A DNA stretch of 64,000 bases. Source: Streptomyces sp. DSM 110735 (lineage in GTDB: Bacteria > Actinomycetota > Actinomycetes > Streptomycetales > Streptomycetaceae). The stretch covers positions 1 to 64,000 of the forward strand of contig NZ_JACYHF010000017.1 of NCBI RefSeq assembly GCF_016482685.1, in the 5' to 3' direction. A model generated the notes under the pieces. It did not search any database, was not told the origin of the DNA, and saw only the letters and a list, made by a program, of their open reading frames with translations. The first letter of the stretch is position 1. Every line of letters starts with the position of its first letter. Made by a program: the position numbers and the translations under genes. This document shows positions 9,740 to 17,620 of the stretch, in pieces.

Positions 9740-10796
9740 CCTGGGCAACGGGCTGCTCCAACTGGTCCCCAAGGCGGAGGCCAAGCAGTCGATGAAGGAC
9801 TTCAAGTCCGACCAGGAGGTCCGCTGGTGCCCGGGGTGCGGTGACTACGCGATCCTCGCCGCCGTGCAGGGCTTCATGCCGGAGCTGGGGCTGGCGAAGG
9901 AGAACATCGTCTTCGTCTCCGGGATCGGCTGCTCCTCCCGCTTCCCCTATTACATGAACACCTACGGGATGCACTCCATCCACGGACGCGCCCCGGCCAT
10001 CGCGACCGGACTCGCCGCCTCCCGGCGGGACCTGAGCGTGTGGGTGGTCACGGGCGACGGCGACGCCCTGTCCATCGGCGGCAACCATCTGATCCACGCG
10101 CTGCGCCGCAACGTCAACCTCAAGATCCTGCTGTTCAACAACCGGATCTACGGTCTGACCAAGGGGCAGTACAGCCCGACCTCCGAGCTGGGCAAGATCA
10201 CCAAGTCGACGCCGATGGGCTCGCTGGACGCGCCGTTCAACCCGGTCTCGCTCGCGCTCGGCGCGGAGGCGTCCTTCGTGGCCCGCACGATCGACTCCGA
10301 CCGCAAGCACCTCACCGAGGTCCTGCGGCAGGCGGCGGACCACCCCGGCACGGCGCTGATCGAGATCTACCAGAACTGCAACATCTTCAACGACGGCGCC
10401 TTCGACGCCCTCAAGGACAAGCAGCGCGCCGAGGAGGCGCTGATCCGCCTGGAGCACGGGCAGCCGGTGCGGTTCGGCGGCGCGGACGGCGAGCGCGGGG
10501 TCGTGCGCGACCGGGCGACCGGTGACCTGAAGGTCGTCGACGTCACCCCGGAGAACGAGGCGGACCTGCTGGTCCACAACGCCCACGCCGACTCCCCCAC
10601 CACCGCCTTCGCGCTCTCCCGCCTGGCCGACCCCGACACCCTGCACCACACCCCGATCGGGGTGTTCCGCTCGGTGGAGCGTCCGGTCTACGACACGCTC
10701 ATGTCCGACCAGCTCGACACGGCGATCGAGCAGCGGGGCAAGGGCGATCTGGCGGCGCTGCTGGCGGGCGGCGACAGTTGGACGGTCATCGGCTGA
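9732..10796 (+). CDS. korB: 2-oxoacid:ferredoxin oxidoreductase, beta subunit
   Basis: The thiamine-diphosphate-binding partner (354 aa) of KorA. Visible motifs are WCPGCGDYAILAAVQ, the ligand region GIGCSSRFPYYMNTYG, and the ThDP/Mg motif GDGDALSIGGNHLIHALRRN followed by NNRIYGLTKGQYSPTS. The conserved Cys residues expected to bind a 4Fe-4S cluster (WCPGCG, GCSSR, NCNIF) are present. Translation is coupled to korA. No ferredoxin gene lies next to the pair in this window, so the electron acceptor is encoded elsewhere. Confidence 0.93.
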
Positions 10797-10841
10797 GGAA
10801 CGCCGAGGTGACGGAGCCCGGGCGGGTCCGCGCGTCCGGGT

Positions 10842-11246
10842 TCAGGAAGCCCGGGCGGCGGACGCGGTCCGGGCTTCGTCGTACGTCCGGCGCGCCGCGT
10901 CCACCCGGTCCATGCGGTCGTGGGTCCACTGGGCCAGCGACCTGACCTGTTCGGCGGCCTCGCGGCCGAGCGGGGTGAGGGAGTAGTCCACGCGGGGCGG
11001 GATGACGGGCTGGGCGTCGCGGTGGACCAGTCCGTCGCGCTCCAGGGTCTGGAGGGTCTGGGTGAGCATCTTCTCGCTGACGCCCCGGCCGTTCCAGCGG
11101 TCGATGGCGCGGCGCAGCTCGCCGAACCGGTAGGAGCGGTCGAGCAGCTCGATCAGCACGAGGACGCCCCAGCGGCTGGTGACGTGCTCCAGGACCAGCC
11201 GGTACGGGCACTGGGCCTCGGCTTCCGCCATGTCACTTACTGCCAT
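10842..11246 (-). CDS. HxlR-family regulator, QorR/YtfH-like
   Basis: A 134-aa winged-helix protein with the family Cys near the N-terminus (Cys13 in EAQCPYRLVL), the SRWGVLVL segment, the recognition region GVSEKMLTQTLQTLERD and the wing with RVDYSLTPLGREA. ATG 11246 is preferred because AAGG lies 7 nt upstream; ATG 11231 is an alternative. It is divergent from a QOR2-type NAD(P)H oxidoreductase, the arrangement of ytfH/ytfG in E. coli and qorR/qor2 in Corynebacterium. There the regulator represses the oxidoreductase until its Cys is oxidised. That behaviour is inferred here. Confidence 0.9.
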   Translation of the reverse strand: MAVSDMAEAEAQCPYRLVLEHVTSRWGVLVLIELLDRSYRFGELRRAIDRWNGRGVSEKMLTQTLQTLERDGLVHRDAQPVIPPRVDYSLTPLGREAAEQVRSLAQWTHDRMDRVDAARRTYDEARTASAARAS

Positions 11247-11250
11247 GCCA

Positions 11251-11273
11251 GTACCTTACTTCAAAGTGGGTAC
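11251..11273. promoter_or_regulatory. Probable operator between HxlR regulator and oxidoreductase
   Basis: GTACC (11251-11255) and GGTAC (11269-11273) are inverted repeats around an inner ACTT-CA-AAGT (11258-11267). The site lies immediately upstream of the HxlR start and 73 bp upstream of the oxidoreductase. It resembles the GTAC/ACTT content of the palindrome at 4785-4798 near the other HxlR gene. Confidence 0.6.
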
Positions 11274-11345
11274 TTTCGCTTGGTTAGCGCCGCTCCTAGG
11301 GTGAGTGCATACCGACCCGGCTTACCGCCCTCAAGGAGCGCACCC

Positions 11346-12200
11346 ATGAGCATCGTCGTCACCGGAGCCACCGGACACCTCGGCCGTCTGGTCGTGGAGC
11401 AGTTGCTGGAGCAGGTCCCCGCGGGGGAGATCACCGCCGTCGTACGGGACGAGGCGAAGGGCGCCGACCTCGCCGCGCGCGGGGTGCGGATCGCCGTCGC
11501 GGACTACAACGCCCCCGAGACCTTCGACGGTCTCCTCGCCCCGGGCGACAAGGTCCTGCTGATCTCGGGCAACGAGATCACCAAGGACCGCGCGGTCCAG
11601 CACCAGGTCGTCATCGACGCGGCCAAGGCTGCGGGGGTGGCGCTGCTTGCGTACACCAGCGCGCCGGGCACGCTGAACGTACGGCTGACCGACCCGCACC
11701 GGGCCACCGAGAAGGCGCTGCTCGCCTCCGGGCTGCCGTACTCGCTGCTGCGCAACGGCTGGTACCACGAGAACTACACCGAGAACCTGGCGCCGGTCCT
11801 CGCCCACGACGCGGTGGTCGCGGCGGCGGGCGACGGCCGCGTCTCCTCTGCCGCGCGCGCCGACTACGCCGCCGCGGCGGTCGCGGTGCTGACCGGCGAG
11901 GGTCACGAGAACACGACGTACGAGCTGGGCGGCGACGAGGCGTGGGGCTTCGCCGAGTACGCGGCGGAGCTGAGCCGGGCGACCGGGCGGGAGATCGCCT
12001 ACCGGTCGGTCTCCGTGCCGGAGCTGGAGGCGATCCTCACCGGCGCCGGGCTGCCGGAGGCGCTCGTGACGGTGTTCGCCGAGGTGGACCAGGCGATCGA
12101 GCGGGGTGACCTGGTGGTCTCCGGCGGGGAGCTGTCGCGCCTGATCGGGCGCCCGACGACGCCGCTGGCGGTCGCGGTCGAGGCGGCGCTGAAGGACTGA
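11346..12200 (+). CDS. NmrA/SDR-type NAD(P)H-dependent quinone oxidoreductase (QOR2/YtfG-like)
   Basis: A 284-aa atypical short-chain dehydrogenase. The N-terminal nucleotide-binding loop is VVTGATGHLGRLVVEQLL, followed by VRDEAKGADLAARGV and, later, LRNGWYHENYTENLAP, which is typical of the QOR2/NmrA group. Length matches E. coli YtfG (~286 aa). The expected reaction is NAD(P)H-dependent two-electron reduction of quinones, avoiding semiquinone radicals. It is divergent from an HxlR regulator, which probably controls it. A long hairpin follows at 12211-12260. Confidence 0.87.
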   Translation: MSIVVTGATGHLGRLVVEQLLEQVPAGEITAVVRDEAKGADLAARGVRIAVADYNAPETFDGLLAPGDKVLLISGNEITKDRAVQHQVVIDAAKAAGVALLAYTSAPGTLNVRLTDPHRATEKALLASGLPYSLLRNGWYHENYTENLAPVLAHDAVVAAAGDGRVSSAARADYAAAAVAVLTGEGHENTTYELGGDEAWGFAEYAAELSRATGREIAYRSVSVPELEAILTGAGLPEALVTVFAEVDQAIERGDLVVSGGELSRLIGRPTTPLAVAVEAALKD

Positions 12201-12210
12201 ATGCCCTTGC

Positions 12211-12260
12211 CGGGCCGCGTGTCATGACCGTATGGCGATACGGGCATGACACGCGGCCCG
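12211..12260. terminator. Long 50-nt hairpin between oxidoreductase and rarD
   Basis: Arms 12211-12226 and 12245-12260 are perfect 16-bp inverted repeats. After one mismatch the stem continues with CCGTAT/ATACGG around a GGCG loop, giving 22 pairs in 50 nt. It starts 10 bp after the oxidoreductase stop and probably ends its transcript. No U-tract is present. Confidence 0.75.
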
Positions 12261-12313
12261 CGGCGGCGCTACCTTCTTCCTCGCGTGGCTGGAAATGCGA
12301 GAAGGAGGGGCCC

Positions 12314-13339
12314 GTGGCCGGGACGTCCAAGGGTGAGCACCGAATAGGTCTGCTGAACGGCTTCGCGGCCTACGGCATGTGGGGTCTGGTCCCCCTGTTC
12401 TGGCCGCTGCTGAAGCCCGCCGGGGCGATGGAGATCCTGGCCCACCGGATGGCGTGGTCGCTGGTGTTCGTCGCGGTCGCGCTGCTCTTCGTACGGCGCT
12501 GGGCGTGGGCCGGTGAGCTGCTGCGGCAGCCGCGCCGCCTCGCGCTGATCACGCTGGCGGCGGCGGTCATCACTGTGAACTGGGGCGTCTACATCTGGGC
12601 TGTGAACGCGGGTCACGTGGTGGAGGCGTCCCTCGGGTACTTCATCAACCCGCTGGTGACCATCGCGATGGGCGTGCTGCTGCTCAAGGAACGGCTGCGG
12701 CCGGTGCAGTGGGCGGCGGTCGGTGTGGGCTTCGCCGCCGTCGTCGTCCTGACCGTCGGCTACGGCCGTCCGCCGTGGATCTCCCTCTGTCTCGCCTTCA
12801 GCTTCGCGACGTACGGGCTGGTCAAGAAGAAGGTCGGGCTCGGCGGTGTCGAGTCGCTGGCCGCCGAGACCGCGATCCAGTTCCTGCCCGCGCTCGCCTA
12901 TCTGATCTGGCTCTCCGTCCACGGCGGCGCCACCTTCACCACCGACGGTCCCGGCCACGCGGCGCTCCTCGCCTCGACCGGCATCGTCACCGCCCTCCCC
13001 CTGGTCTGCTTCGGCGCGGCCGCCATCCGCGTCCCCCTCTCCACCCTCGGCCTCCTCCAGTACCTCGCCCCCGTCTTCCAGTTCCTCCTCGGCATCCTCT
13101 ACTTCCACGAGGCGATGCCCCCGGAACGCTGGGCGGGTTTCGCCCTGGTCTGGCTCGCCCTGATCCTCCTGACATGGAACGCGATGCACTCCGTGCGGAG
13201 GGCGCGGGTGGTGGCGCGGTCGGCGGGGGTGTCGGGGGCGGCGTCGTCTTCGGCGTCGGCTCCGGCGGAGGTTCCGGGGGCTTCGGCGGAGGTGGAGCCG
13301 ACGGCGGCTGCGGCGGAGGCGGCTACGGCGGAGTCCTGA
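12314..13339 (+). CDS. rarD: EamA-family permease, RarD
   Basis: A 341-aa inner-membrane protein of the drug/metabolite transporter superfamily with ~10 hydrophobic segments. The RarD-type start is clear: GLLNGFAAYGMWGLVPLFWPLL, then EILAHRMAWSLVF. The GTG at 12314 is chosen because GAAGGAGGGG stands just upstream. The last ~45 residues are an Ala/Ser/Glu-rich hydrophilic tail not seen in shorter RarD proteins. The substrate is unknown; the family name comes from chloramphenicol sensitivity. Confidence 0.9.
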   Translation: MAGTSKGEHRIGLLNGFAAYGMWGLVPLFWPLLKPAGAMEILAHRMAWSLVFVAVALLFVRRWAWAGELLRQPRRLALITLAAAVITVNWGVYIWAVNAGHVVEASLGYFINPLVTIAMGVLLLKERLRPVQWAAVGVGFAAVVVLTVGYGRPPWISLCLAFSFATYGLVKKKVGLGGVESLAAETAIQFLPALAYLIWLSVHGGATFTTDGPGHAALLASTGIVTALPLVCFGAAAIRVPLSTLGLLQYLAPVFQFLLGILYFHEAMPPERWAGFALVWLALILLTWNAMHSVRRARVVARSAGVSGAASSSASAPAEVPGASAEVEPTAAAAEAATAES

Positions 13340-13379
13340 GCGGGCGCTTGCGGCGCGCGACCCTCCCGTAACCGCACCC

Positions 13380-13397
13380 GGCACCCGGGGGGGTGCC
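13380..13397. terminator. Small GC hairpin after rarD
   Basis: GGCACCC (13380-13386) and GGGTGCC (13391-13397) form a 7-bp stem with a GGGG loop, 40 bp after the rarD stop. This is a weak terminator candidate. Confidence 0.4.
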
Positions 13398-13468
13398 GCC
13401 GCGACGCCCCCACGCCCCGTTCCGCCGATCACCCGGCACCCGCCCACCCCCACCGCTATAAGTGGGAC

Positions 13469-13939
13469 ATGACGAACCCGTCCTCCCCCGCCCCGCTGCA
13501 CTGGAAGCTCGTCATCGACGCGGCCGACCCGCACGCGCAGGCTGACTTCTGGGCCGCTGCCCTGCGTTACGAGCCCGAGGACAACAGCGCGCTGATCGAA
13601 CGCCTGCTGTCCTTCGGCGCGCTCGACGGCGAGGCCACCGTGGAGTACCACGGGCACCCCGCCTTCCGTGACCTCGCGGGCGTACGCCACCCCGACGACC
13701 CCTACGACCCCGCCACGGGCACCGGTCTCGGCCGACGCCTCCTCTTCCAGCGCGTCCCCGAACCGAAGACGGGGAAGAACCGCCTCCACATCGACCTCCA
13801 CCCGGGCCCCGACCACCGCGCCGAGGAGATCACCCGCCTGAAGTCCCTCGGCGCCCGCGTCCTGCGCGAGGTCTCCGAACCGGCGGGCGACTGGGTGGTC
13901 CTGGCGGATCCGGAAGGCAACGAGTTCTGCGTCAGCTAG
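13469..13939 (+). CDS. VOC superfamily (glyoxalase-like) protein
   Basis: A 156-aa protein with the βαβββ glyoxalase-like pattern: LHWKLVIDAADPHAQADFW at the N-terminus and GDWVVLADPEGNEFCV at the C-terminus. HIDLHPG supplies the His typical of the metal site. Many Streptomyces paralogues exist and substrates are mostly unknown. Its TAG stop is part of the left arm of the hairpin element at 13936-14104. Confidence 0.85.
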   Translation: MTNPSSPAPLHWKLVIDAADPHAQADFWAAALRYEPEDNSALIERLLSFGALDGEATVEYHGHPAFRDLAGVRHPDDPYDPATGTGLGRRLLFQRVPEPKTGKNRLHIDLHPGPDHRAEEITRLKSLGARVLREVSEPAGDWVVLADPEGNEFCVS

Positions 13940-14104
13940 GGCCTGTCCGGCGGATCTTCGTGGAGCAGCCCGCGGCGTCTGGTGCGTGCTCTCGGCGTGC
14001 GCCCGGATCTCCCTCGTACTGGACGTACTCGGGTGATTCGGGCGTGCGGCGAGAGTGCGTGCCAGGCGTCGCGGGCCCACGAAGATCCGCCGGACAGGCC
14101 CTAG
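13936..14104. repeat. 169-bp MITE-like element with 28-bp perfect inverted ends
   Basis: Bases 13936-13963 and 14077-14104 are perfect 28-bp inverted repeats that begin CTAGGGCCTGTCCGGCGGAT. Inner regions also pair imperfectly (13965-13985 with 14056-14076), so the whole element can fold into one long hairpin. The left end includes the stop codon of the VOC gene. From memory, similar GGGCCTGTCCGGCGGATC-type repeats are common between Streptomyces genes. It has no coding potential of its own. Confidence 0.85.
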
Positions 14105-14136
14105 CCGACGCGAGTGTCCCAAGGAAAGCCGAGCCC

Positions 14137-14457
14137 ATGACCGACCACTGCTGCGAGTCGATGACCGCCCAGGTCAACACCCGCTGCCCCCACCACGCCG
14201 ACCCCTTCACCTGCCCCGACGCCCTGATCGACTTCACCCCCCGCTTCCAGGAATACGCCCTGATCATCCACGACGGCGGCACCTCCAGCCTCACCATCGA
14301 CTACTGCCCGTGGTGCGGCCACCGTCTCCCGGAATCGCAGCGCGACCGCTGGTACGACGAACTGGAGCACCTCGGAGTCGACCCGGCGGAGGACGAGATC
14401 CCACCGGCGTTCCAGACGGCGGACTGGCTGACGGCGCTGCCTCGTGAAGGCGTATGA
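14137..14457 (+). CDS. Small Cys/His-rich protein, DUF6980-like
   Basis: A 106-aa protein of unknown function starting at ATG 14137. It has an N-terminal HCCESM, a C-x12-H/C-type set (TRCPHHADPFTCPDALI) and a C-terminal CPWCGHRLPES zinc-ribbon-like pair. This suggests a small zinc-binding fold. The PRFQEYALIIHDGGTSS segment matches my recollection of the DUF6980 family. It overlaps the following deaminase gene by 14 nt, so the two are probably co-translated. The start lies 33 bp after the hairpin element. Confidence 0.75.
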   Translation: MTDHCCESMTAQVNTRCPHHADPFTCPDALIDFTPRFQEYALIIHDGGTSSLTIDYCPWCGHRLPESQRDRWYDELEHLGVDPAEDEIPPAFQTADWLTALPREGV

Positions 14458-15319
14458 ACTGGACGCCATGAGGCGGGCCATCGCCATCTCCGCTCAGGGG
14501 CTCGGGTCGACGAGTCCGAATCCGCCGGTCGGGTGTGTGGTGCTCGGCAGGGACGGGCGGGTCGTGGGCGAGGGGTATCACGTGCGGAAGGGGGAGTCCC
14601 ACGCCGAGGTCAACGCGCTTGAGGCGGCCGGAGGGCGGGCGGTGGGCGGTACGGCGGTGGTCACGCTGGAGCCGTGCAATCACTACGGACGTACGCCTCC
14701 TTGCCGGGAGGCGTTGATCGACGCCGGGGTCGCCCGGGTGCTGATCGCCGTGCTGGACCCGACCTCGCGCGGGGAGGGCGGGGCGGCACTGCTGCGGGCG
14801 GCGGGGGTGGAGGTGGAGCAGGGTGTGCTCGCGGACGAGGCATTGCTGGTCCTCGGGCCCTGGCTGGCTTCGCTGACGCGTGGACGGCCGTTCGTCACCT
14901 GGGTGTACGGCGCGGGAGAGGGCGAGCGGCGGAGCCCGGTGTCCGACGAGGTCCGGCGGCTGCGGCAGTCGTACGACGTGGTGATCCGGGCGAGCGGAAA
15001 GGTCGAGGAAGGGAATCCCGGTCGTCACGGGGACGGGGTTTTCCGGGTTCCCCGGCTCTCTCCGGGCGCCAGTGGGGACGAGGTGCTGAAGGTGCTCGAC
15101 GGGGCAGGCGTGCGGTCCGTTCTGGTCGAGGGGGCGTCCGCCGGTTCGTCCCTCGCGGCGCTTGCCGACCGGGTGATCTGTTACCTGCCGCCCACGCCGA
15201 GCGGCGTACCGTACGCCCCACCACGGCATCCACCGGTCGCGTTGCCTGCGGGCTTCCGCCTCACCGACGTCTCGCGCGACGCGGAATATGTCCGCCTGGT
15301 GGGCGAGCGGGAGGTCTAG
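14444..15319 (+). CDS. RibD-type cytidine-deaminase-fold protein with reduced reductase domain
   Basis: A 291-aa protein. Residues 1-145 form a RibD deaminase: TSPNPPVGCVVLG, the zinc motif HAEVNAL, and PCNHYGRTPPC, with all zinc ligands present. In RibD this domain deaminates the 2,5-diamino-pyrimidinone intermediate of riboflavin synthesis. The C-terminal part has the start of the RibD reductase domain (RPFVTWVYG) and LVEGAS, but is ~60-80 residues shorter than usual. GTG 14444 is used; ATG 14468 is a shorter option. No other rib genes are nearby, so it may be an accessory or specialised deaminase. Confidence 0.8.
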   Translation: MKAYELDAMRRAIAISAQGLGSTSPNPPVGCVVLGRDGRVVGEGYHVRKGESHAEVNALEAAGGRAVGGTAVVTLEPCNHYGRTPPCREALIDAGVARVLIAVLDPTSRGEGGAALLRAAGVEVEQGVLADEALLVLGPWLASLTRGRPFVTWVYGAGEGERRSPVSDEVRRLRQSYDVVIRASGKVEEGNPGRHGDGVFRVPRLSPGASGDEVLKVLDGAGVRSVLVEGASAGSSLAALADRVICYLPPTPSGVPYAPPRHPPVALPAGFRLTDVSRDAEYVRLVGEREV

Positions 15320-15918
15320 GTCGGGCGCCCGGCAGCTCGCGCCCGCGCCGCCAGGCGCGGTAGGCGTTCCCGCGCCGACTCCAGCAGATGCGGGTCATCT
15401 GTCGATGCCGGACCCGGTTCCGTCAGGAGGAGGGTCCAGAGGGTGGTCAGGGTGTGGCCGAGGGGGAGGGCGCTTGCCGGGTCCGGGATCGCTCGCCAGG
15501 CCGCCGCCGCGCTGAGGACGTTGGCGTAGGCGGCGGCGGGGTTGGCGGATTCGCGGTGGCGGTAGGCGAGGTTGAGGGAGAGTTCGCAGGCGTGGCGGAC
15601 GTCGCCGGTCAAGTAGGCGATGTAGGCGGCGAGTTCGCCGAGGGTGAGGACCTCGGGGTGGCGGGGGCCGAGCGCGCGGGCTGCGTGGGCTGTCGTGCGG
15701 GACGCCAGGGTCGCCGCTTCCGGGATGCGGCCGTCGCGGATCGCCTCGGCTATCGGGGCGAGGGGACCGGTCAGGGAGTCGGAGAGGATTTCCTCGGCCA
15801 GGGTGTCGAAGCGGCTCGCGGGTGGGACGGGCTCGGTCTGCTGAATCGGTTCGGCAGGTAGGTGCCGCGCCGCCGGGACCGACACCGCGCGCTTCTTCTC
15901 CAGACTCAGTCCGGACAT
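15316..15918 (-). CDS. Hypothetical helical protein, possible TPR-like
   Basis: A 200-aa protein I do not recognise as a named family. After a basic N-terminus (SLEKKRAVSVP) it is mainly Ala-rich helices, e.g. LAEEILSDSL, ATLASRTTAHAARALGPRHP and LGELAAYIAYLTGDVRHACELS. This resembles tetratricopeptide-type repeats in Streptomyces regulator C-termini. There is no DNA-binding domain or signal peptide. The gene converges on the RibD-like gene and the two stop codons overlap by 4 bp. Confidence 0.7.
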   Translation of the reverse strand: MSGLSLEKKRAVSVPAARHLPAEPIQQTEPVPPASRFDTLAEEILSDSLTGPLAPIAEAIRDGRIPEAATLASRTTAHAARALGPRHPEVLTLGELAAYIAYLTGDVRHACELSLNLAYRHRESANPAAAYANVLSAAAAWRAIPDPASALPLGHTLTTLWTLLLTEPGPASTDDPHLLESARERLPRLAARARAAGRPT

Positions 15919-16040
15919 CGTTTCCTCACTCCCCCGGCGCCGCCATCCGGCCGTACGCCTCCTGTCTGCCAGTGTGCCCGGCGCTCCTCGGCCGGGCCGT
16001 CACCGGCGCGTCACAGCCTCGCATCAGCCCAGAGGGTCGG

Positions 16041-16062
16041 AGAGACAGAGAGACAGAGAGAC
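16041..16062. repeat. 8-bp microsatellite
   Basis: AGAGACAG is repeated about 2.75 times, ~90 bp upstream of the FMN-reductase start and unusual in this GC-rich setting. Confidence 0.8.
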
Positions 16063-16150
16063 GGACCTTGAGAAAGGTCGACCCGGAATAAGTGCGTGTG
16101 CATAAGATGCTTGCGTCTGTATCAGGGACCGCCACCACCCCGGGAGAACC

Positions 16151-16738
16151 ATGAACCGCCGCTTCGTCTTCGTTCTGGGCAGCGCCCGCACCGAGGGCAA
16201 CACCGAGTTCCTGGCCCGTACCGCCGCCGAGCAGCTCCCTTCCGACACGGAGCAGGAGTGGCTGCGGCTGTCCGAGCTGCCGCTGCCCGAGTTCACCGAC
16301 CTGCGGCACGACAGCGATCACGTACGGCCCGCCTCGGACACCCCCGTCGGACGGCTGCTGGACGCCACCCTCGCGGCGACGGACGTGGTGATCGCCTCGC
16401 CGCTGTACTGGTACTCCGTCTCGTACCTCACCAAGCACTACCTGGACCACTGGTCGGGCTGGCTGCGCATCCCCGGGCTCGGCTTCAAGGAGCACATGGC
16501 CGGGCGGACCCTGTGGGGCGTGACGGCGCTCGCGGGCGCGAACCCCTCGGTCGCCGACCCGCTGGTGGGCACGCTCAACAACTCGGCCGCGTACATGGGG
16601 ATGCGCTTCGGCGGCGTCCTGCTCGGCAACGGCAGCGCACCCGGTGACGTACGCAAGGACACCGACGCGCTGGCCCGCGCCAAGACCTTCTTCGCGGGCG
16701 ACGCGCCCCTCGCCCGCTTCCCCTACCAGGACGCCTGA
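16151..16738 (+). CDS. NADPH-dependent FMN reductase/flavodoxin-like oxidoreductase
   Basis: A 195-aa flavodoxin-fold protein. The FMN phosphate loop is FVLGSARTEGNTEFLAR and the second flavin-contacting loop is ASPLYWYSVSYLTKHYLDHW. Such proteins reduce flavins, quinones or small aromatics with NAD(P)H. The start is ATG 16151. It converges with the ABC transporter genes and is probably monocistronic. No regulator is adjacent. Confidence 0.85.
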   Translation: MNRRFVFVLGSARTEGNTEFLARTAAEQLPSDTEQEWLRLSELPLPEFTDLRHDSDHVRPASDTPVGRLLDATLAATDVVIASPLYWYSVSYLTKHYLDHWSGWLRIPGLGFKEHMAGRTLWGVTALAGANPSVADPLVGTLNNSAAYMGMRFGGVLLGNGSAPGDVRKDTDALARAKTFFAGDAPLARFPYQDA

Positions 16739-16750
16739 GCCGAAGAGCGC

Positions 16751-17620
16751 CTACGCCTCGATGTCCCGCGCGGTGAACCGCGCCCACGCCGCCGCGCCGA
16801 ACACCGCCACGTACAGCCCCTGCAGGCCCAGGTTGCGCCACACGTCCTCCCAGGGGACGGGGTCGCGCAGCAGGTCGGCGAAGGACAGCCAGTAGTGGGA
16901 GAAGAGGTACGGCTGGAGGGCGTGCAACTGGGGCAACTGGTCGAGGATCTGGACGGTGATGAGCAGCCCGACCGTGGTCGCCATCGCCGCGATCCCGCTG
17001 TTGGTCAGCGTCGACACGAACAGACCGAGCGCCGCCACGCCGGTCAGGGACGCGGCGACGACCAGCGCGATCAGCAGGGCGCGCCCGATGCCGTCGGCGA
17101 AGGAGATCCGGGTGCCGGAGATGGTGGTGACGTCGCCCAACGGGAAGAGCAGGGCGCCGACGATCAGCGCGGTGACGGCGACGACGAGCGTGGCGAGCAG
17201 GCAGAAGGCGACGACGGTGGCGTACTTGGTCAGCAGCAGCCGGGTGCGTCCCGCCGGGGCGACCAGCAGATAGCGCAGGGTGCCCGCACTCGCCTCGCCC
17301 GCGATGGCGTCCCCGGCGACGACGCCGACGGCCATCGGCAGGAAGAACGGCAGCGTCGCGGCGAGCGCCGTGAACACCAGGAACAGTCCGTTGTTGGTGA
17401 TCTGCGACAGGAAGGCAGGTCCCCCGCCGCCTCCTCCGGCCGATCCGCCGTCGCTGGTCTCGGCCTTGACCGCGATCCCGATCAGTACGGGTACGGCCGC
17501 GAGAACGGCGAGCAGTGCGAGGGTACGCCAGCGGCGCACCGTGATCACCAGCTCGCTGCGCAGCAGCCCGAGCGTCCACAGGGGGCGCGTGACCCGGTAC
17601 GCCGGTTCAGCCCGCGACAT
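16751..17620 (-). CDS. ABC-2 type transporter permease
   Basis: A 289-aa permease with six predicted membrane helices. After RVTRPLWTLGLLRSELVIT comes helix 1 (ALLAVLAAVPVLIGIAV), then a Gly-rich loop, four central helices, and a last segment LYVAVFGAAAWARF. The GEASAGTLRYLLVAPAGR motif after helix 2 is typical of ABC-2 exporters. It overlaps the ATPase gene by 14 nt and forms one exporter with it. The substrate is not predictable. Confidence 0.9.
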   Translation of the reverse strand: MSRAEPAYRVTRPLWTLGLLRSELVITVRRWRTLALLAVLAAVPVLIGIAVKAETSDGGSAGGGGGGPAFLSQITNNGLFLVFTALAATLPFFLPMAVGVVAGDAIAGEASAGTLRYLLVAPAGRTRLLLTKYATVVAFCLLATLVVAVTALIVGALLFPLGDVTTISGTRISFADGIGRALLIALVVAASLTGVAALGLFVSTLTNSGIAAMATTVGLLITVQILDQLPQLHALQPYLFSHYWLSFADLLRDPVPWEDVWRNLGLQGLYVAVFGAAAWARFTARDIEA

